52,313 nucleotides of DNA from Betaproteobacteria bacterium (GCA_009927815.1 RFMI01000046.1:1-52313); one strand, 5' to 3'. Shown: positions 25,103 to 34,232, counted from the first letter of the stretch. A program made the numbers and translations. Notes: generated by a model not told the origin, from the sequence alone.

Positions 25103-26497
25103 TCAGTCGCGGACGCCGGCTGGCCGGCCTTTGGGCTTGGCGCCAGCGGGCAGCGGCTGCGGGTCGAGCACAGCCACGGTGAGAGCGTCATCGACGAAGA
25201 ACTCGCGGGCGACCTGCTGCACCTGCTCGGCGGTGACGGCACGCATCCGCTCCAGCAGGAGGTCTTCGCTGCGATGGCCCAGCCCTGACGACTCCAGCTG
25301 TCCAATCATGCTCGCCTGAGCGTTGATGCTGTCGCGGGCAAACACTTGCGAGGCAATCACCTGCGCTTTGGTGCGGGCGAGTTCTTCCGGCTTCACGCCC
25401 TCGTCGGCAACCAGCCGCAGTTGTTGCCGCAGCGCTGCTTCGAGGTCGTCAACAGTCTTGCCCGGTGCTGGCGAGCCGCCCATCATGAACAGGCTCGGGC
25501 CGCGGCCGATGCCGTCGTAACCGGCGTCAACGTCCAGAGCCACGCGCTGTTCGCGCACCAGCCGGGTGTTCAGGCGGGCGCCAGGGTATCCGTCCAGGAT
25601 GCCCGACAGCACGTCCAGCGCGTAGGGCTTCCAATCGTTGACCGGATCGGTGAGGCTTGGCACTCGCCAAGCCATGGTCAGAGTGGGCTCCTCGGCCACG
25701 CCCTTCACTCGAACTCGGCGAATGCCCGCCTGCGCGGGTTCGGCCTGCGGCTTGCGGACCGGCAGAACGGAGGGCTTGAGCGCGCCAAAATATCGTTCGG
25801 CAAGGGCGAACACCGCCTTCGGCTCGACGTCGCCGACCACCACCAGCGTCGCGTTGTTGGGCGCATACCAACGGCGGTACCAAGCGCGCACGTCAACAAT
25901 GTCGAGGTTCTTGAGATCGTCCATGTACCCGATCACTGGGATCCGGTAGGGGTGCGCCTGCAGCGCAGTGCCGATCAGCGTCTCGTACACCAGACTGCCC
26001 GGCTGATCTTCGACCCGCCAGCGACGCTCTTCCATCACCACCTTGATCTCTTTTTTGAACTCGGCCTCGTTCAACACCAGATTGCGCATGCGGTCGGCCT
26101 CGAGCTCGAGCACCAACGGCAAGGATTTTGCGGCGATCTGTGCGTGGTAGACCGTGTGGTCGCGACTGGTGAACGCGTTCTCACGTCCGCCGGCAGCGGC
26201 CACCCGACGTGAGTACTCGCCCGACGGCACCTTCCGGGTGCCTTTAAACATCATGTGTTCGAGAACGTGCGAGACGCCGGTGGTGCCGTTGAACTCGTCG
26301 ACGCTACCGATTTTGTACCAGACCTGGCTCATCACCACGGGGGCACGATGGTCGGGCCGGACGATCACCTTCATGCCGTTCTTAAGCGTGGTCTCGGCCA
26401 CCGTGGCGGCGTCGGCAGCGCAAGCGGGCGCCGCGGCGAGGGACAAAGACGCCATGAGGAACGTCAGGGAGAACAGATTTCGCAGAGTCGTGAGCAT
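25103..26497 (-). CDS. M16-family zinc peptidase, active subunit
   Basis: A 464-residue periplasmic insulinase-family peptidase with signal peptide MLTTLRNLFSLTFLMASLSLAAAPACA. The inverted zinc motif HVLEH is present in GVSHVLEHMMFKGT, and the distal Glu ligand falls in FKKEIKVVMEERR. It is followed by the inactive homologue, forming a probable two-subunit enzyme. The pair lies divergent from ftsY, a conserved arrangement in Betaproteobacteria. It starts at ATG 26497. Confidence 0.92.
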   Translation of the reverse strand: MLTTLRNLFSLTFLMASLSLAAAPACAADAATVAETTLKNGMKVIVRPDHRAPVVMSQVWYKIGSVDEFNGTTGVSHVLEHMMFKGTRKVPSGEYSRRVAAAGGRENAFTSRDHTVYHAQIAAKSLPLVLELEADRMRNLVLNEAEFKKEIKVVMEERRWRVEDQPGSLVYETLIGTALQAHPYRIPVIGYMDDLKNLDIVDVRAWYRRWYAPNNATLVVVGDVEPKAVFALAERYFGALKPSVLPVRKPQAEPAQAGIRRVRVKGVAEEPTLTMAWRVPSLTDPVNDWKPYALDVLSGILDGYPGARLNTRLVREQRVALDVDAGYDGIGRGPSLFMMGGSPAPGKTVDDLEAALRQQLRLVADEGVKPEELARTKAQVIASQVFARDSINAQASMIGQLESSGLGHRSEDLLLERMRAVTAEQVQQVAREFFVDDALTVAVLDPQPLPAGAKPKGRPAGVRD

Positions 26498-26549
26498 GGA
26501 CGCGGGCTAGAATGCAACGGTTGTAGAGTCCCCTCCGACCCCGGTCCTC

Positions 26550-27527
26550 ATGGTTAGTTTCTTCGGCAAGTCATCCGCAGCCAGCGACCCGGCCGCCGGC
26601 GCCTCATCGGCCACGGTCGGCTGGCGCGAGCGGCTTAAGGCAGGTCTGGGTCGCGTCAGCGGCGCGCTCGGCGAAGCACTGGGCAGCGTGGTGCACGGCC
26701 GGCGGGCCATCAGCGCCGAGGTCTACGACGAACTCGAGACCGCCCTGCTAGCGGCAGATGTCGGCATCGCGGCCACCACCGCCCTGCTCGACGAGTTGCG
26801 GCGCACCGTCGCCCGCGACGCGCTGACCGATGTCGACGCGCTGCGCGGTGCCCTGCGGGCAGCGTTGTTGCAGCGCCTGCAGGTGCTCGAACAGCCGCTC
26901 GACACCCACCGCGCCAAGCCTTTCATTGTCATGGTCACCGGGGTTAACGGCAGCGGCAAGACCACCTCCATCGGCAAGCTCGCGCGCTGGTATCAGAGCC
27001 ACGGCCAAACAGTGCTGCTGGCGGCCGGGGACACTTTCCGCGCCGCAGCCCGCGAGCAGCTCAAAGTGTGGGGCGAGCGCAACGGCATTGATGTGGTGTC
27101 GCAAGCGTCGGGGGATCCGGCTGCGGTGGTGTTCGACGCCATCAACGCCGGACGCGCACGCGGCGCCGACATCGTCATCGCCGACACCGCCGGACGCCTG
27201 CCGACGCAGCTGCACCTGATGGATGAGCTGGCCAAGGTCAAACGGGTGATCGCCAAGGCCGATGCCAGTGGCCCGCACGAGGTGCTGCTGGTGATCGACG
27301 CCCACATCGGCCAGAACTCGCTGGCGCAAATCGCCGCTTTTGACGCAGCGGTCGGTGTGACCGGGCTGGTGGTGACCAAGCTTGACGGCACCGCCAAGGC
27401 CGGCGTGCTGGTCGCGCTGGCTTGCGGACCCAAACCGGTGCCAGTGCGCTTTATCGGCATCGGTGAAGGCTTGGATGACCTGCAACCGTTTGTCGCCAGC
27501 GAATTCGTTGAGGCGCTGTTGCCATGA
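26550..27527 (+). CDS. ftsY: Signal recognition particle receptor FtsY
   Basis: FtsY is the SRP receptor GTPase that docks ribosomes translating membrane proteins at SecYEG. The 325-residue protein has an N domain, then the G motifs GVNGSGKTT (131-139), DTFRAAAREQL, DTAGRLPTQ and TKLDGTAKAG. The acidic N-terminal A domain of E. coli is short here, as in many Betaproteobacteria. The switch-adjacent stretch reads VIDAHIGQNSL where most members have a Thr in DAxTGQN. It overlaps ftsE by 4 bases (ATGA) and leads ftsY-ftsE-ftsX-rpoH, the classical order. Confidence 0.95.
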   Translation: MVSFFGKSSAASDPAAGASSATVGWRERLKAGLGRVSGALGEALGSVVHGRRAISAEVYDELETALLAADVGIAATTALLDELRRTVARDALTDVDALRGALRAALLQRLQVLEQPLDTHRAKPFIVMVTGVNGSGKTTSIGKLARWYQSHGQTVLLAAGDTFRAAAREQLKVWGERNGIDVVSQASGDPAAVVFDAINAGRARGADIVIADTAGRLPTQLHLMDELAKVKRVIAKADASGPHEVLLVIDAHIGQNSLAQIAAFDAAVGVTGLVVTKLDGTAKAGVLVALACGPKPVPVRFIGIGEGLDDLQPFVASEFVEALLP

Positions 27528-28209
27528 TCACGCTCACCCGCGTCAGTAAACGTTACCCCGGCGGCGGCGATGTCCTGAGCAATGTCAGCCTTGAAGTCGG
27601 CAGCGGTGAGATGGTGGTTCTGCTGGGTGCCTCGGGCGCCGGCAAAAGCACTCTGTGCGGCTAATGGGCGGGCTGGAGCGACCCAGCACCGGCAGCGTGC
27701 AGATCTTCGGCCAGGACACCAGCCGCCTCAACGCCGGAGCGCTCGCGCTGGTACGGCAGAAGATCGGTCTGGTGTTTGAAGATTACAAGCTGCTGCCCGA
27801 CCGCTCCGCGCTCGAGAACGTGGTGCTTCCGCTGGACATCGCCGGCTACAGCCTGAGCGAAGCGCGCAAACGCGCCCGCGCCGCACTCGAAAAGGTCGGA
27901 CTGGGCCACCGCGAGGGCGCGCGGCCCGTGACGCTGTCGGGTGGCGAACAGCAGCGCGTGTGCATCGCCCGGGCCGTGGTCTCGCGCCCGGCCCTGATTC
28001 TCGCGGACGAGCCGACTGGCAATCTCGACGCCGAACAGGCCGCCGGTATTGCCGATATGTTGCGCGCCTTTCATGGCGTTGGCACCACGGTGGTGGTGGC
28101 CACCCACGATCCGGCATTCCGCGACCGACTGGACGGACGGGTACTGCGCATCGGCAGTGGAGACGCCGCCGAGAGTCGACCCGCGACCGCGACTGGAGGC
28201 CGTCGATGA
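27524..28209 (+). CDS. ftsE: Cell-division ATPase FtsE (frameshifted)
   Basis: FtsE is the ATPase of FtsEX, which couples divisome assembly to activation of septal murein hydrolysis. From ATG 27524 the frame reads [18 protein letters not shown] and Walker [10 protein letters not shown], then stops at 27661; the rest ([18 protein letters not shown], signature [14 protein letters not shown], Walker [13 protein letters not shown]) is one frame over. Adding one T in CTGTGCGG at 27652-27657 gives [13 protein letters not shown] and a 228-residue protein of normal length. The ATG overlaps ftsY and the stop overlaps ftsX, both by 4 bases. A sequencing deletion is likeliest. Confidence 0.92.
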
Positions 28210-29122
28210 GCCTGATCCGTCAATGGTGGCGGGCCCTCGCCAACGCTGTTCGCGCACTCTGGCAGTCGCCGGTGGCAACCCTATTCAATCTCGCTGCACT
28301 GGCCTGCGCTTTCGGGCTGAGCCTGTGTGCGGTGGTCTGGATCGGCAGCGCCAGCGTAGGCGAGTTGGCGTCGCCTACCACCGGCCTGTCGCCGCAGATC
28401 ACGGTGCTGCTTCGCAGCGGCGCCCCGGCCGGCGACGACAGCGCCCTCGCCCGCAGCCTATCCGCGCAGAGCGGCGTGAGCTCGGTGCGCTTTGTCGGCC
28501 GTGACCGCGCATTGCGCCAACTGGCCCGAGACCTCGGCGACGACCGCCTGCTGGCCGGCCTCGACGTCAACCCGCTTCCTGACGCACTGGTACTCACGGT
28601 CTCGCCCCACCTTGAGGCTGCTGCGCTGGACGCTCTGATCACTCGCATCAAGGCCCGCGCCGAAGTGGACGAGGTGTTGGCTGACCGCAAGTTCGCCGAG
28701 CGCGTTCGGCAGATCGGGCATGCCGCGCGAAACCTGGCGCAGGGCCTGATCCTGCTGCTGCTCACCAGCAGTGCGGTGGTCGTGTTCAACACCATTCGCC
28801 TGCAGCTGGCCGATCGGCAACACGAGATCGAGTTGCTACGGCTATTGGGCGCGTCGTCGGCTTTTGTGCGGCGCCCCTTTGTACTCGGGGGATCCTGCTC
28901 GGCGCGCTGGGAGCCGGTCTGGGTTGGCTGCTGGCGCAGGCGATGGTGGTTACCGTATCCGGTTGGCTGGCCCCGCTGGCAAACAGCTGGGGGCTGCCGA
29001 CGCCACCGGCCTCGGTGCCGCTGCTGGATGGCCTCGGCAATCTGATGCTGGGCGTCCTCATCGGCTGGGTCACCGCCTGGCTGGGCGCCACCCGGCACTT
29101 GCTGGCTGTCGACCGCCGCTGA
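28206..29122 (+). CDS. ftsX: Cell-division permease-like protein FtsX (frameshifted)
   Basis: FtsX is the membrane partner of FtsE; its large periplasmic loop recruits EnvC-type hydrolase activators, one of which is encoded at 48719-49963. The first 225 or so residues include one helix near 25-45, the periplasmic loop and a second helix with the conserved LADRQHEIELLRLLGASSAF. The frame then breaks at a run of five G at 28887-28891. A sixth G restores VLGGILLGALGAGLGWLLAQ and the last two helices, ending LLAVDRR at 29122, about 305 residues. Probably a homopolymer sequencing error. Confidence 0.9.
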
Positions 29123-29128
29123 AGACCC

Positions 29129-29147
29129 GCGCCAGTTGATCTGGCGC
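29129..29147 (+). terminator. Hairpin after ftsX
   Basis: GCGCCAG-TTGAT-CTGGCGC is a perfect 7-bp stem with a 5-base loop, starting 7 bases after the restored ftsX stop. There is no T-run, so it is a weak or Rho-assisted terminator at best, or an attenuator before rpoH. Confidence 0.4.
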
Positions 29148-29188
29148 AGGCGCACGGGAACCTGGAAGGTGCAGACTGATCGAAGGAC

Positions 29189-29215
29189 TTAGCACTCGAT
29201 GGTAGAGAGTGCTAA
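29189..29215 (+). promoter_or_regulatory. CIRCE element (HrcA operator) before rpoH
   Basis: TTAGCACTC and GAGTGCTAA are separated by exactly 9 bases, a perfect 9-9-9 CIRCE inverted repeat. It lies 61 bases upstream of the rpoH start. HrcA is the known CIRCE repressor, inactivated on heat shock through GroEL titration. hrcA itself is not in the window. Confidence 0.9.
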
Positions 29216-29275
29216 ATTTGCACTTTCGGGTTGCTGGCCAAACAGCTCAACCGTTTCAGTGGAGGATTCGCACCG

Positions 29276-30142
29276 ATGCAAGCCACCTTGCCGCTGCTGC
29301 CCCTGCCCAACGCACTGGGCAGTTTTGAAGCCTATGTGACGGCGGTCAATCGCCTGCCGATGTTGACGCCAGACGAAGAGCTGCGCCTATCGCGCGCCCT
29401 GCGCGACCATGACGACCTCGACGCTGCCCGCCAATTGGTGATGTCCCACCTGCGACTGGTGGTCAGCATCGCCCGCAACTACAGCGGCTACGGCCTGCCG
29501 CAACCCGATCTGGTGCAGGAAGGCAACATCGGCTTGATGAAAGCGGTCAAGCGCTTCGACCCGGAGCGCGGAGTGCGCTTGGTGTCGTTCGCCATGCACT
29601 GGATCCGCGCCGAGATCCACGAATACATTCTGCGCAACTGGCGGCTGGTGAAGCTGGCCACCACCAAAGCTCAGCGCAAACTGTTCTTTAACCTGCGTAG
29701 CCTCAAGGGCGACAGCCGGGCGGTCAGCGCCAGCGACGCCGAGGCCATCGCCCGGAAACTGGACGTCCGTACCGAAGATGTACTCGACATGGACCTGCGC
29801 ATGAGCGGCGGCGACATTCCCCTCGAGCCTTTGGGCGAGGACGACGATGCCGGCATGGCCCCCATCCAATATCTGGCCGACGAGGCCAGCGGCCCGGAGG
29901 CACAAATCACGCTTGCACAACGCGCCCATCTCGGTGGCGAGGGCCTGCAAGCGGCGCTGTCGACGTTGGACCCGCGCAGCCGTCACATTGTCGAGTCGCG
30001 CTGGCTGTCCGACGACGGCGGCCCGACCCTGCACGAGCTGGCCGCCGAGTACGGCGTGTCAGCCGAACGCATCCGCCAGATCGAGTCGCAGGCGATGAAG
30101 AAGTTGCGGACGGTGCTCGAAGCCGAGGCTGCCGCCATCTGA
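29276..30142 (+). CDS. rpoH: Heat-shock sigma factor RpoH
   Basis: RpoH (sigma-32, 288 residues) directs transcription of chaperones and proteases on heat shock. Region 2 shows SHLRLVVSIARNYSGYGLPQ, DLVQEGNIGLMKAVKRFDPE and FAMHWIRAEIHEYIL. The RpoH box AQRKLFFNLRSLK, absent from other sigma factors, fixes the identity. Region 4 ends GVSAERIRQIESQAMKKLR. ATG 29276 has GGAGG 10 bases upstream; an upstream TTG at 29231 is less likely. It follows ftsX, but the CIRCE element and the hairpin suggest independent, HrcA-linked control. Confidence 0.96.
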   Translation: MQATLPLLPLPNALGSFEAYVTAVNRLPMLTPDEELRLSRALRDHDDLDAARQLVMSHLRLVVSIARNYSGYGLPQPDLVQEGNIGLMKAVKRFDPERGVRLVSFAMHWIRAEIHEYILRNWRLVKLATTKAQRKLFFNLRSLKGDSRAVSASDAEAIARKLDVRTEDVLDMDLRMSGGDIPLEPLGEDDDAGMAPIQYLADEASGPEAQITLAQRAHLGGEGLQAALSTLDPRSRHIVESRWLSDDGGPTLHELAAEYGVSAERIRQIESQAMKKLRTVLEAEAAAI

Positions 30143-30153
30143 GCAGCGCTCAG
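30139..30153. terminator. Hairpin at the rpoH/Sco convergent junction
   Basis: CTGAGC-AGC-GCTCAG is a 6-bp inverted repeat containing both stop codons of the convergent genes. The short loop and missing T-run make it only a possible bidirectional terminator. Confidence 0.3.
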
Positions 30154-30740
30154 GCGCCATCCAGCAGTAGGCGCAGATCGGCGGCCAATGCTTCGGGGCC
30201 GCCACCGTAGGATACAAACAGCCGAACACGGCCCTGCGCGTCGAACACGTAGCTGCCCGCCGTATGATCGATGGTGTAGTTGGGCCCGTCGCCCACCTTC
30301 TGCGCTGCCAGACGGAACTCCTTGATCAGCGCATCGGTGTCAGCGCGACTGCCGCGCAACGCAACGAAGCGCGGGTCGAATCCCGGCACATACTTCGACA
30401 ACAGCGCTTGCGTATCGCGCTCCGGATCGAGCGTGACGAACAAGACCTGCACCCGGTCAGCGTCCTTGCCCAGCGCCTTAAGCGCCGCGGCGGTCTCACC
30501 CATCGTGGTCGGACACACGTCCGGACAAAAGGTATATCCGAAGAACAGCACCACCACTTTGCCGCGATAGTCAGCCAGTCGGCGGGTCTGGCCGGTGTGG
30601 TCAGTCAGAGCAAAATCTCGGGCAAAAGTAGCGCCACTGATGTTCGTCGACTTGAACACCCGCTCGGTCGACGGCCCGCAGGCTGTTGTGGCAACGGCCA
30701 CCAGCAGGACCGCCATCCAGCGCCATATCCAGCGACTCAT
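30150..30740 (-). CDS. Sco1/SenC copper chaperone for cytochrome oxidase
   Basis: A 196-residue membrane-anchored thioredoxin-fold protein that delivers copper to the CuA site of cytochrome c oxidase. The copper motif CPDVC occurs in FFGYTFCPDVCPTTMGE, and the third ligand His in YTIDHTAGSYVFDAQG. The N-terminus has a hydrophobic segment ending VATTACGP, a probable lipobox. Its ATG overlaps the ctaA stop by 4 bases, so it is the last gene of the oxidase assembly run. It is convergent with rpoH. Confidence 0.93.
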   Translation of the reverse strand: MSRWIWRWMAVLLVAVATTACGPSTERVFKSTNISGATFARDFALTDHTGQTRRLADYRGKVVVLFFGYTFCPDVCPTTMGETAAALKALGKDADRVQVLFVTLDPERDTQALLSKYVPGFDPRFVALRGSRADTDALIKEFRLAAQKVGDGPNYTIDHTAGSYVFDAQGRVRLFVSYGGGPEALAADLRLLLDGA

Positions 30741-31729
30741 CGGCGAAACACCAGACGCTCGCGGTGCGGACGGCTCAACACCAGCAGGGAAACCAGGGTC
30801 ATCAACAGCAACGCGGCCACCGCATTGTGGGCAACGGCCAAGGGCACTGGCAGATGCAGCAGCACGTTGGCGATGCCCAAGCCAATCTGCACAGCCACGA
30901 GCAGCAAGACGCCGCGCGACCAGCCGGTCGACCCCCGCTGCGCCAATCGCACACCCAGCAGCAGAAGCACCGCCGCCACCACCGCAGCGCCAACGCGATG
31001 CGCCATTTGAATGGCCACCAGCGCCGGCCCGGCAATCGGTTGGCCGTTGGCATCGAGGTGCAAAGCGCGTGTGAGGTCGAACCCGTCACTCTGCATGGCC
31101 GGCCACCAGCTGTTGTTGCAGTCGGGGAAGCCATTGCACGCCAAGCCGGCGTAGTTGGTGCTGACCCAGCCGCCGAGCGCGAGCTGCAGAATCAAAACGG
31201 CCAACGCCAATTTCACCAGCCCGTGAGGCGCTGGCATGACCAGGCGCTCGATGCGGTTGTGCCCTGCGCTGTACTGCTGTGCGCAACTCGCCGTAAGCAG
31301 GGCCAGGGTGGTCATGCCACCCAAAAGGTGCAGGGTGACGATGCCGGGTCGCAATAACTCGGTCACGGTGAGCATGCCGAGCGTCGCCTGCGCCGCCACC
31401 ACCAGCACCGTGAGCGACAGCAGACCGCGCTCTGGCAGACGGTTTCTCCACGCGATAACGGTCAATCCGAGGATCAGCAGACCCAGACTGCCGGCGAGAT
31501 AGCGGTGCGCCATCTCTTTCCAGGCCTTGCCGGCCTCGACCGGCGCCTGCGGGTAGGCCGCTTGAGCTGCAGCGAGCTCGTGCGCGGCCTCGGGCACGCC
31601 CAGCAACTGTCCGTAGCAGCCCGGCCAATCAGGGCAGCCCAGGCCGGCGTCGTGGATGCGCACGTAGGCACCGAGCACCACCACACACAACGCCATCAGC
31701 GCAGCCAAGCGGCTGGCCAGTGCGAACAT
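30737..31729 (-). CDS. ctaA: Haem A synthase CtaA (COX15)
   Basis: CtaA oxidises haem O to haem A for aa3-type oxidases. The 330-residue protein has about eight helices and the conserved segments GAYVRIHDAGLGCPDWPGC, EMAHRYLAGSLGLLI, the His-bearing LHLLGGMTTLALL and QMAHRVGAAVVAA, plus GWVSTNYAGLACNGFPDCN. The paired His ligands and the Cys motif fit the proteobacterial type. I chose ATG 31729, with GGAGG four bases upstream; a GTG three bases earlier is also possible. It is followed by Sco and preceded by ctaB. Confidence 0.93.
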   Translation of the reverse strand: MFALASRLAALMALCVVVLGAYVRIHDAGLGCPDWPGCYGQLLGVPEAAHELAAAQAAYPQAPVEAGKAWKEMAHRYLAGSLGLLILGLTVIAWRNRLPERGLLSLTVLVVAAQATLGMLTVTELLRPGIVTLHLLGGMTTLALLTASCAQQYSAGHNRIERLVMPAPHGLVKLALAVLILQLALGGWVSTNYAGLACNGFPDCNNSWWPAMQSDGFDLTRALHLDANGQPIAGPALVAIQMAHRVGAAVVAAVLLLLGVRLAQRGSTGWSRGVLLLVAVQIGLGIANVLLHLPVPLAVAHNAVAALLLMTLVSLLVLSRPHRERLVFRR

Positions 31730-31759
31730 CACGCCTCCATCCGGTGACGCTTGGCGAAC

Positions 31760-32674
31760 TCAGCCAAGCACGATCTGGCCGACGGCCCGGTCGATCATCA
31801 ATGCGGCAAAGGTCGCCGCCAGATACAGGATAGAGAATCGGAACATCTCGCGCGACAGGGCATCGCTGTAATGACGATACAGCCGAACCGCGTAGCCCAA
31901 AAACATAGCGTTGAGCACAACGGCCGCCACACAGTAGAACCAGCCGGCCATGCCCATGGTCACCGGCATAAACGCCGCCAGGGCCAGCATGATGGTGTAG
32001 CCCAGGATATGCAGCAGGGTGACCCGCTCGCCGTGCGTCACCGGCAGCATCGGCATGTCGACCTTGGCGTAGTCCTCGCGGCGGTACAGCGCCAAGGCCC
32101 AAAAATGTGGCGGCGTCCAGAGAAAGATGATGAGAAACAGCACCAGTGCCTCGGGCGTCACCGTGCCGGTCACGGCAGCCCACCCGAGCACCGGCGGCAT
32201 GGCTCCGGACGCGCCACCAATGACGATGTTTTGCGGCGTCGCCGGCTTTAGCACGATGGTGTAGATGACCGCGTAACCGACAAACGTCGCCAGCGTGAGC
32301 CACATGGTCAGGTCGTTGACCCAGGTGTGCAAGATGCCGAGCCCAAGGGCGCCAGTCGCCAACGCAAACGCCAGCGTCGCAGGGGTGGTGACGTCGCCAC
32401 GGGCGGTCGGACGGTGCCGGGTGCGCATCATCCGCGCGTCGATCTGTTGCTCGACCATACAGTTGAACGCCGCAGCGGCGCCCGACGCGAGTCCGATGCC
32501 GACAGTCGCTGCGAGTAGGGTCAGCGGCGAGGTGTCGGCGGTCATGGCCAGCAGCATGCCGATCACCGCTGTGAAGACGATCATCGCCGTCACCTTCGGC
32601 TTGCACAGGATGTAGAAATTGCGCAGGCTGACTGCGGCGCCTTGCAGGTTGAGGTTAAGGCTGAGGCTAGTCAT
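31760..32674 (-). CDS. ctaB: Protohaem IX farnesyltransferase CtaB
   Basis: CtaB (CyoE) attaches farnesyl to haem B, giving haem O, the first step to haem A. The 304-residue polytopic prenyltransferase has the Asp-rich motif [19 protein letters not shown] (the DxxxxRT/RP core) and the second motif [23 protein letters not shown] 32674 gives [20 protein letters not shown] with a GGAG site; the open frame extends 18 codons further without likeness to the family. It lies 30 bases before ctaA and 19 after the assembly gene upstream. Confidence 0.94.
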   Translation of the reverse strand: MTSLSLNLNLQGAAVSLRNFYILCKPKVTAMIVFTAVIGMLLAMTADTSPLTLLAATVGIGLASGAAAAFNCMVEQQIDARMMRTRHRPTARGDVTTPATLAFALATGALGLGILHTWVNDLTMWLTLATFVGYAVIYTIVLKPATPQNIVIGGASGAMPPVLGWAAVTGTVTPEALVLFLIIFLWTPPHFWALALYRREDYAKVDMPMLPVTHGERVTLLHILGYTIMLALAAFMPVTMGMAGWFYCVAAVVLNAMFLGYAVRLYRHYSDALSREMFRFSILYLAATFAALMIDRAVGQIVLG

Positions 32675-32693
32675 GGCAGGCTCCGATCCGGCG

Positions 32694-33236
32694 TCAGCCG
32701 ATCCAAGAAAACTTGAGCAGACGCTCAAGGTCGCGGCGCACGCCGCTGGGGTCGAAATCGGCGGGGTAGACCATCATCAGGTTGCCCATCGGGTCAACGA
32801 TGGCCAGGGCGGCTGTCGCGTCCGGCAGTCCTGCGGCGAGGCCGGCAAGGGGGCCCTGCCAGATCTCGGTGTGGCCGATGGCGGCAACCTCGCGTTGCAG
32901 CGACGCGCTCGCTGTATCGGTGAGCACAGCGCGCTGCACCCGGCTGGCTTCACGCGCTTGGGTGGCCTCGATCTGCCGCATCAGGTAGAGCGATCGCCGG
33001 CAGGCGTCGCCGCAGTCACCCGTCTGCAGCAGGGCCAGCGTCCATTGACCAGCCGTCGCGGCGGCGCCGTCGGGCTGGTGCCAATCCCCGGTGGCGACGG
33101 CGAGTGCCGGCGTCACCAGTACACCGTGTGGCTTGACCTGTTGCGGCCGCCAATCAAAGGCGTACAGCCCCCAACCCAGCGCGAACGGCGTGACGAATGC
33201 CAGCACCAGCCCCAGCAGCAGAAGGCGCTGTCTCAT
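32694..33236 (-). CDS. Oxidase-cluster membrane protein with thioredoxin-like fold
   Basis: A 180-residue protein with one N-terminal helix ([18 protein letters not shown]) and a periplasmic domain. The segments [20 protein letters not shown] and a late [19 protein letters not shown] resemble the SCO/thioredoxin fold, with a CGDAC pair that could bind metal or form a disulfide. Homologues sit between SURF1 and ctaA in Betaproteobacterial cox clusters, usually called cytochrome oxidase transmembrane protein. The role is unproven; copper delivery is a guess. The ATG overlaps the SURF1 stop by 4 bases. Confidence 0.82.
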   Translation of the reverse strand: MRQRLLLLGLVLAFVTPFALGWGLYAFDWRPQQVKPHGVLVTPALAVATGDWHQPDGAAATAGQWTLALLQTGDCGDACRRSLYLMRQIEATQAREASRVQRAVLTDTASASLQREVAAIGHTEIWQGPLAGLAAGLPDATAALAIVDPMGNLMMVYPADFDPSGVRRDLERLLKFSWIG

Positions 33237-33985
33237 GCCGGGACTCCCGCTGAAGCTCGGGCGCGACGGCGACCCAGCACTGCGAAAATGGCGACACTGG
33301 CGGTGGCAAAGCCGTACCACTGCCACGCGTAGCCGATATTGGTCTGGACTCGCTCGGCGGGCTTGGGCCACGCCATCGCAAACGCGTCGTCCCGCCCCGG
33401 CTTGAGCAGCACCATCCACGGCGCGACCGCGCCGCCCAGCTGGCGCGCTGTTGCGGCCAGGTCGATGCTGGCGTGCACAGCTCCAGCGTTGCTGGCTCCA
33501 GCCAAAGCAAAGCCGGTCCGGGGCGGCGCAACGGCCAATCCTTCCACGGCTTCGATGCGGCTCGGCAGCGGTGCTGTCGGCAGTTGCGAGCGGTCGCTGC
33601 CGAATGGCAACCATCCCCGGTTGACCAGAATCAGCCCGCCGCCAGCCAGCGCCAGGGGCGTGATCACGGCATAACCGGCTTGGTCGCCAAAGTACTGGTT
33701 ATCGAGAAGGAACTGCCCTTGCGACGCATACTCTCCACGCAGACGCACGGTCCGATACTCGACGTCGGCCAAGGCCGGCGAAAGATCACGGACTTCCAGC
33801 AACGGACCTGCGACCCGCGCATCGAGCTGCTGCTGACGGGCGATGCGGCTCTGTGCCTTGCCCATCTGCCAGTTGCCGAGACTGACGAACACCGGCACCA
33901 GCGCCACCACCAGCAGACACGACAGCAGGCTCGGCCGGAATTCTTGGCTCAGGCCCCTGCGAATTGGATTTGCGGTGGTGGACAT
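33233..33985 (-). CDS. SURF1-family oxidase assembly protein
   Basis: A 250-residue SURF1/Shy1 homologue, involved in haem A insertion into oxidase subunit I. Two helices flank a periplasmic domain. Conserved features are the N-terminal helix followed by LGNWQMGKAQSRIA, the LDNQYFGDQAGYAVITPLAL block, LVNRGWLPFG and the C-terminal NIGYAWQWYGFATASVAIF. I chose ATG 33985 (MSTTANPIRRGLSQEFRPSL). It is divergent from a small twin-helix gene, with a 42-base gap. Confidence 0.92.
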   Translation of the reverse strand: MSTTANPIRRGLSQEFRPSLLSCLLVVALVPVFVSLGNWQMGKAQSRIARQQQLDARVAGPLLEVRDLSPALADVEYRTVRLRGEYASQGQFLLDNQYFGDQAGYAVITPLALAGGGLILVNRGWLPFGSDRSQLPTAPLPSRIEAVEGLAVAPPRTGFALAGASNAGAVHASIDLAATARQLGGAVAPWMVLLKPGRDDAFAMAWPKPAERVQTNIGYAWQWYGFATASVAIFAVLGRRRARASAGVPA

Positions 33986-34027
33986 GTGGGTCAATAATCG
34001 TTGGACGTTGTGTCGGAGCCTGAACCC

Positions 34028-34229
34028 ATGAAGATCGTCATCCTGCTTTTGCTCGCCGGCATCGTCGGCAGTCTGCTGTCTGGTGCACGTCTTCCTGTTC
34101 AAGGACCGCAGCGGTGGTCAACGCACCGTCCGCGCGCTGACACTGCGGATCGGCTTGTCGGTTCTGTTGTTCGTCCTGCTCATCCTCGGCTTCCAGTCGG
34201 GACTCCTGCAGTCCCGACTGCCGATGTGA
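34028..34229 (+). CDS. DUF2909-type twin transmembrane protein (frameshifted)
   Basis: A 66-residue protein of two helices, typical of the small gene embedded in Betaproteobacterial cox clusters. From ATG 34028 the first helix reads MKIVILLLLAGIVGSLLS; the frame then breaks at GG 34082-34083. Dropping one base continues as VHVFLFKDRSGGQRTVRALT and a second helix GLSVLLFVLLILGFQSGLL, ending SRLPM at 34229. Function unknown. It runs opposite to the surrounding oxidase genes, ending 3 bases from the coxC stop. A sequencing insertion is likely, since both halves keep their family character. Confidence 0.8.
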
Positions 34230-34232
34230 GCC

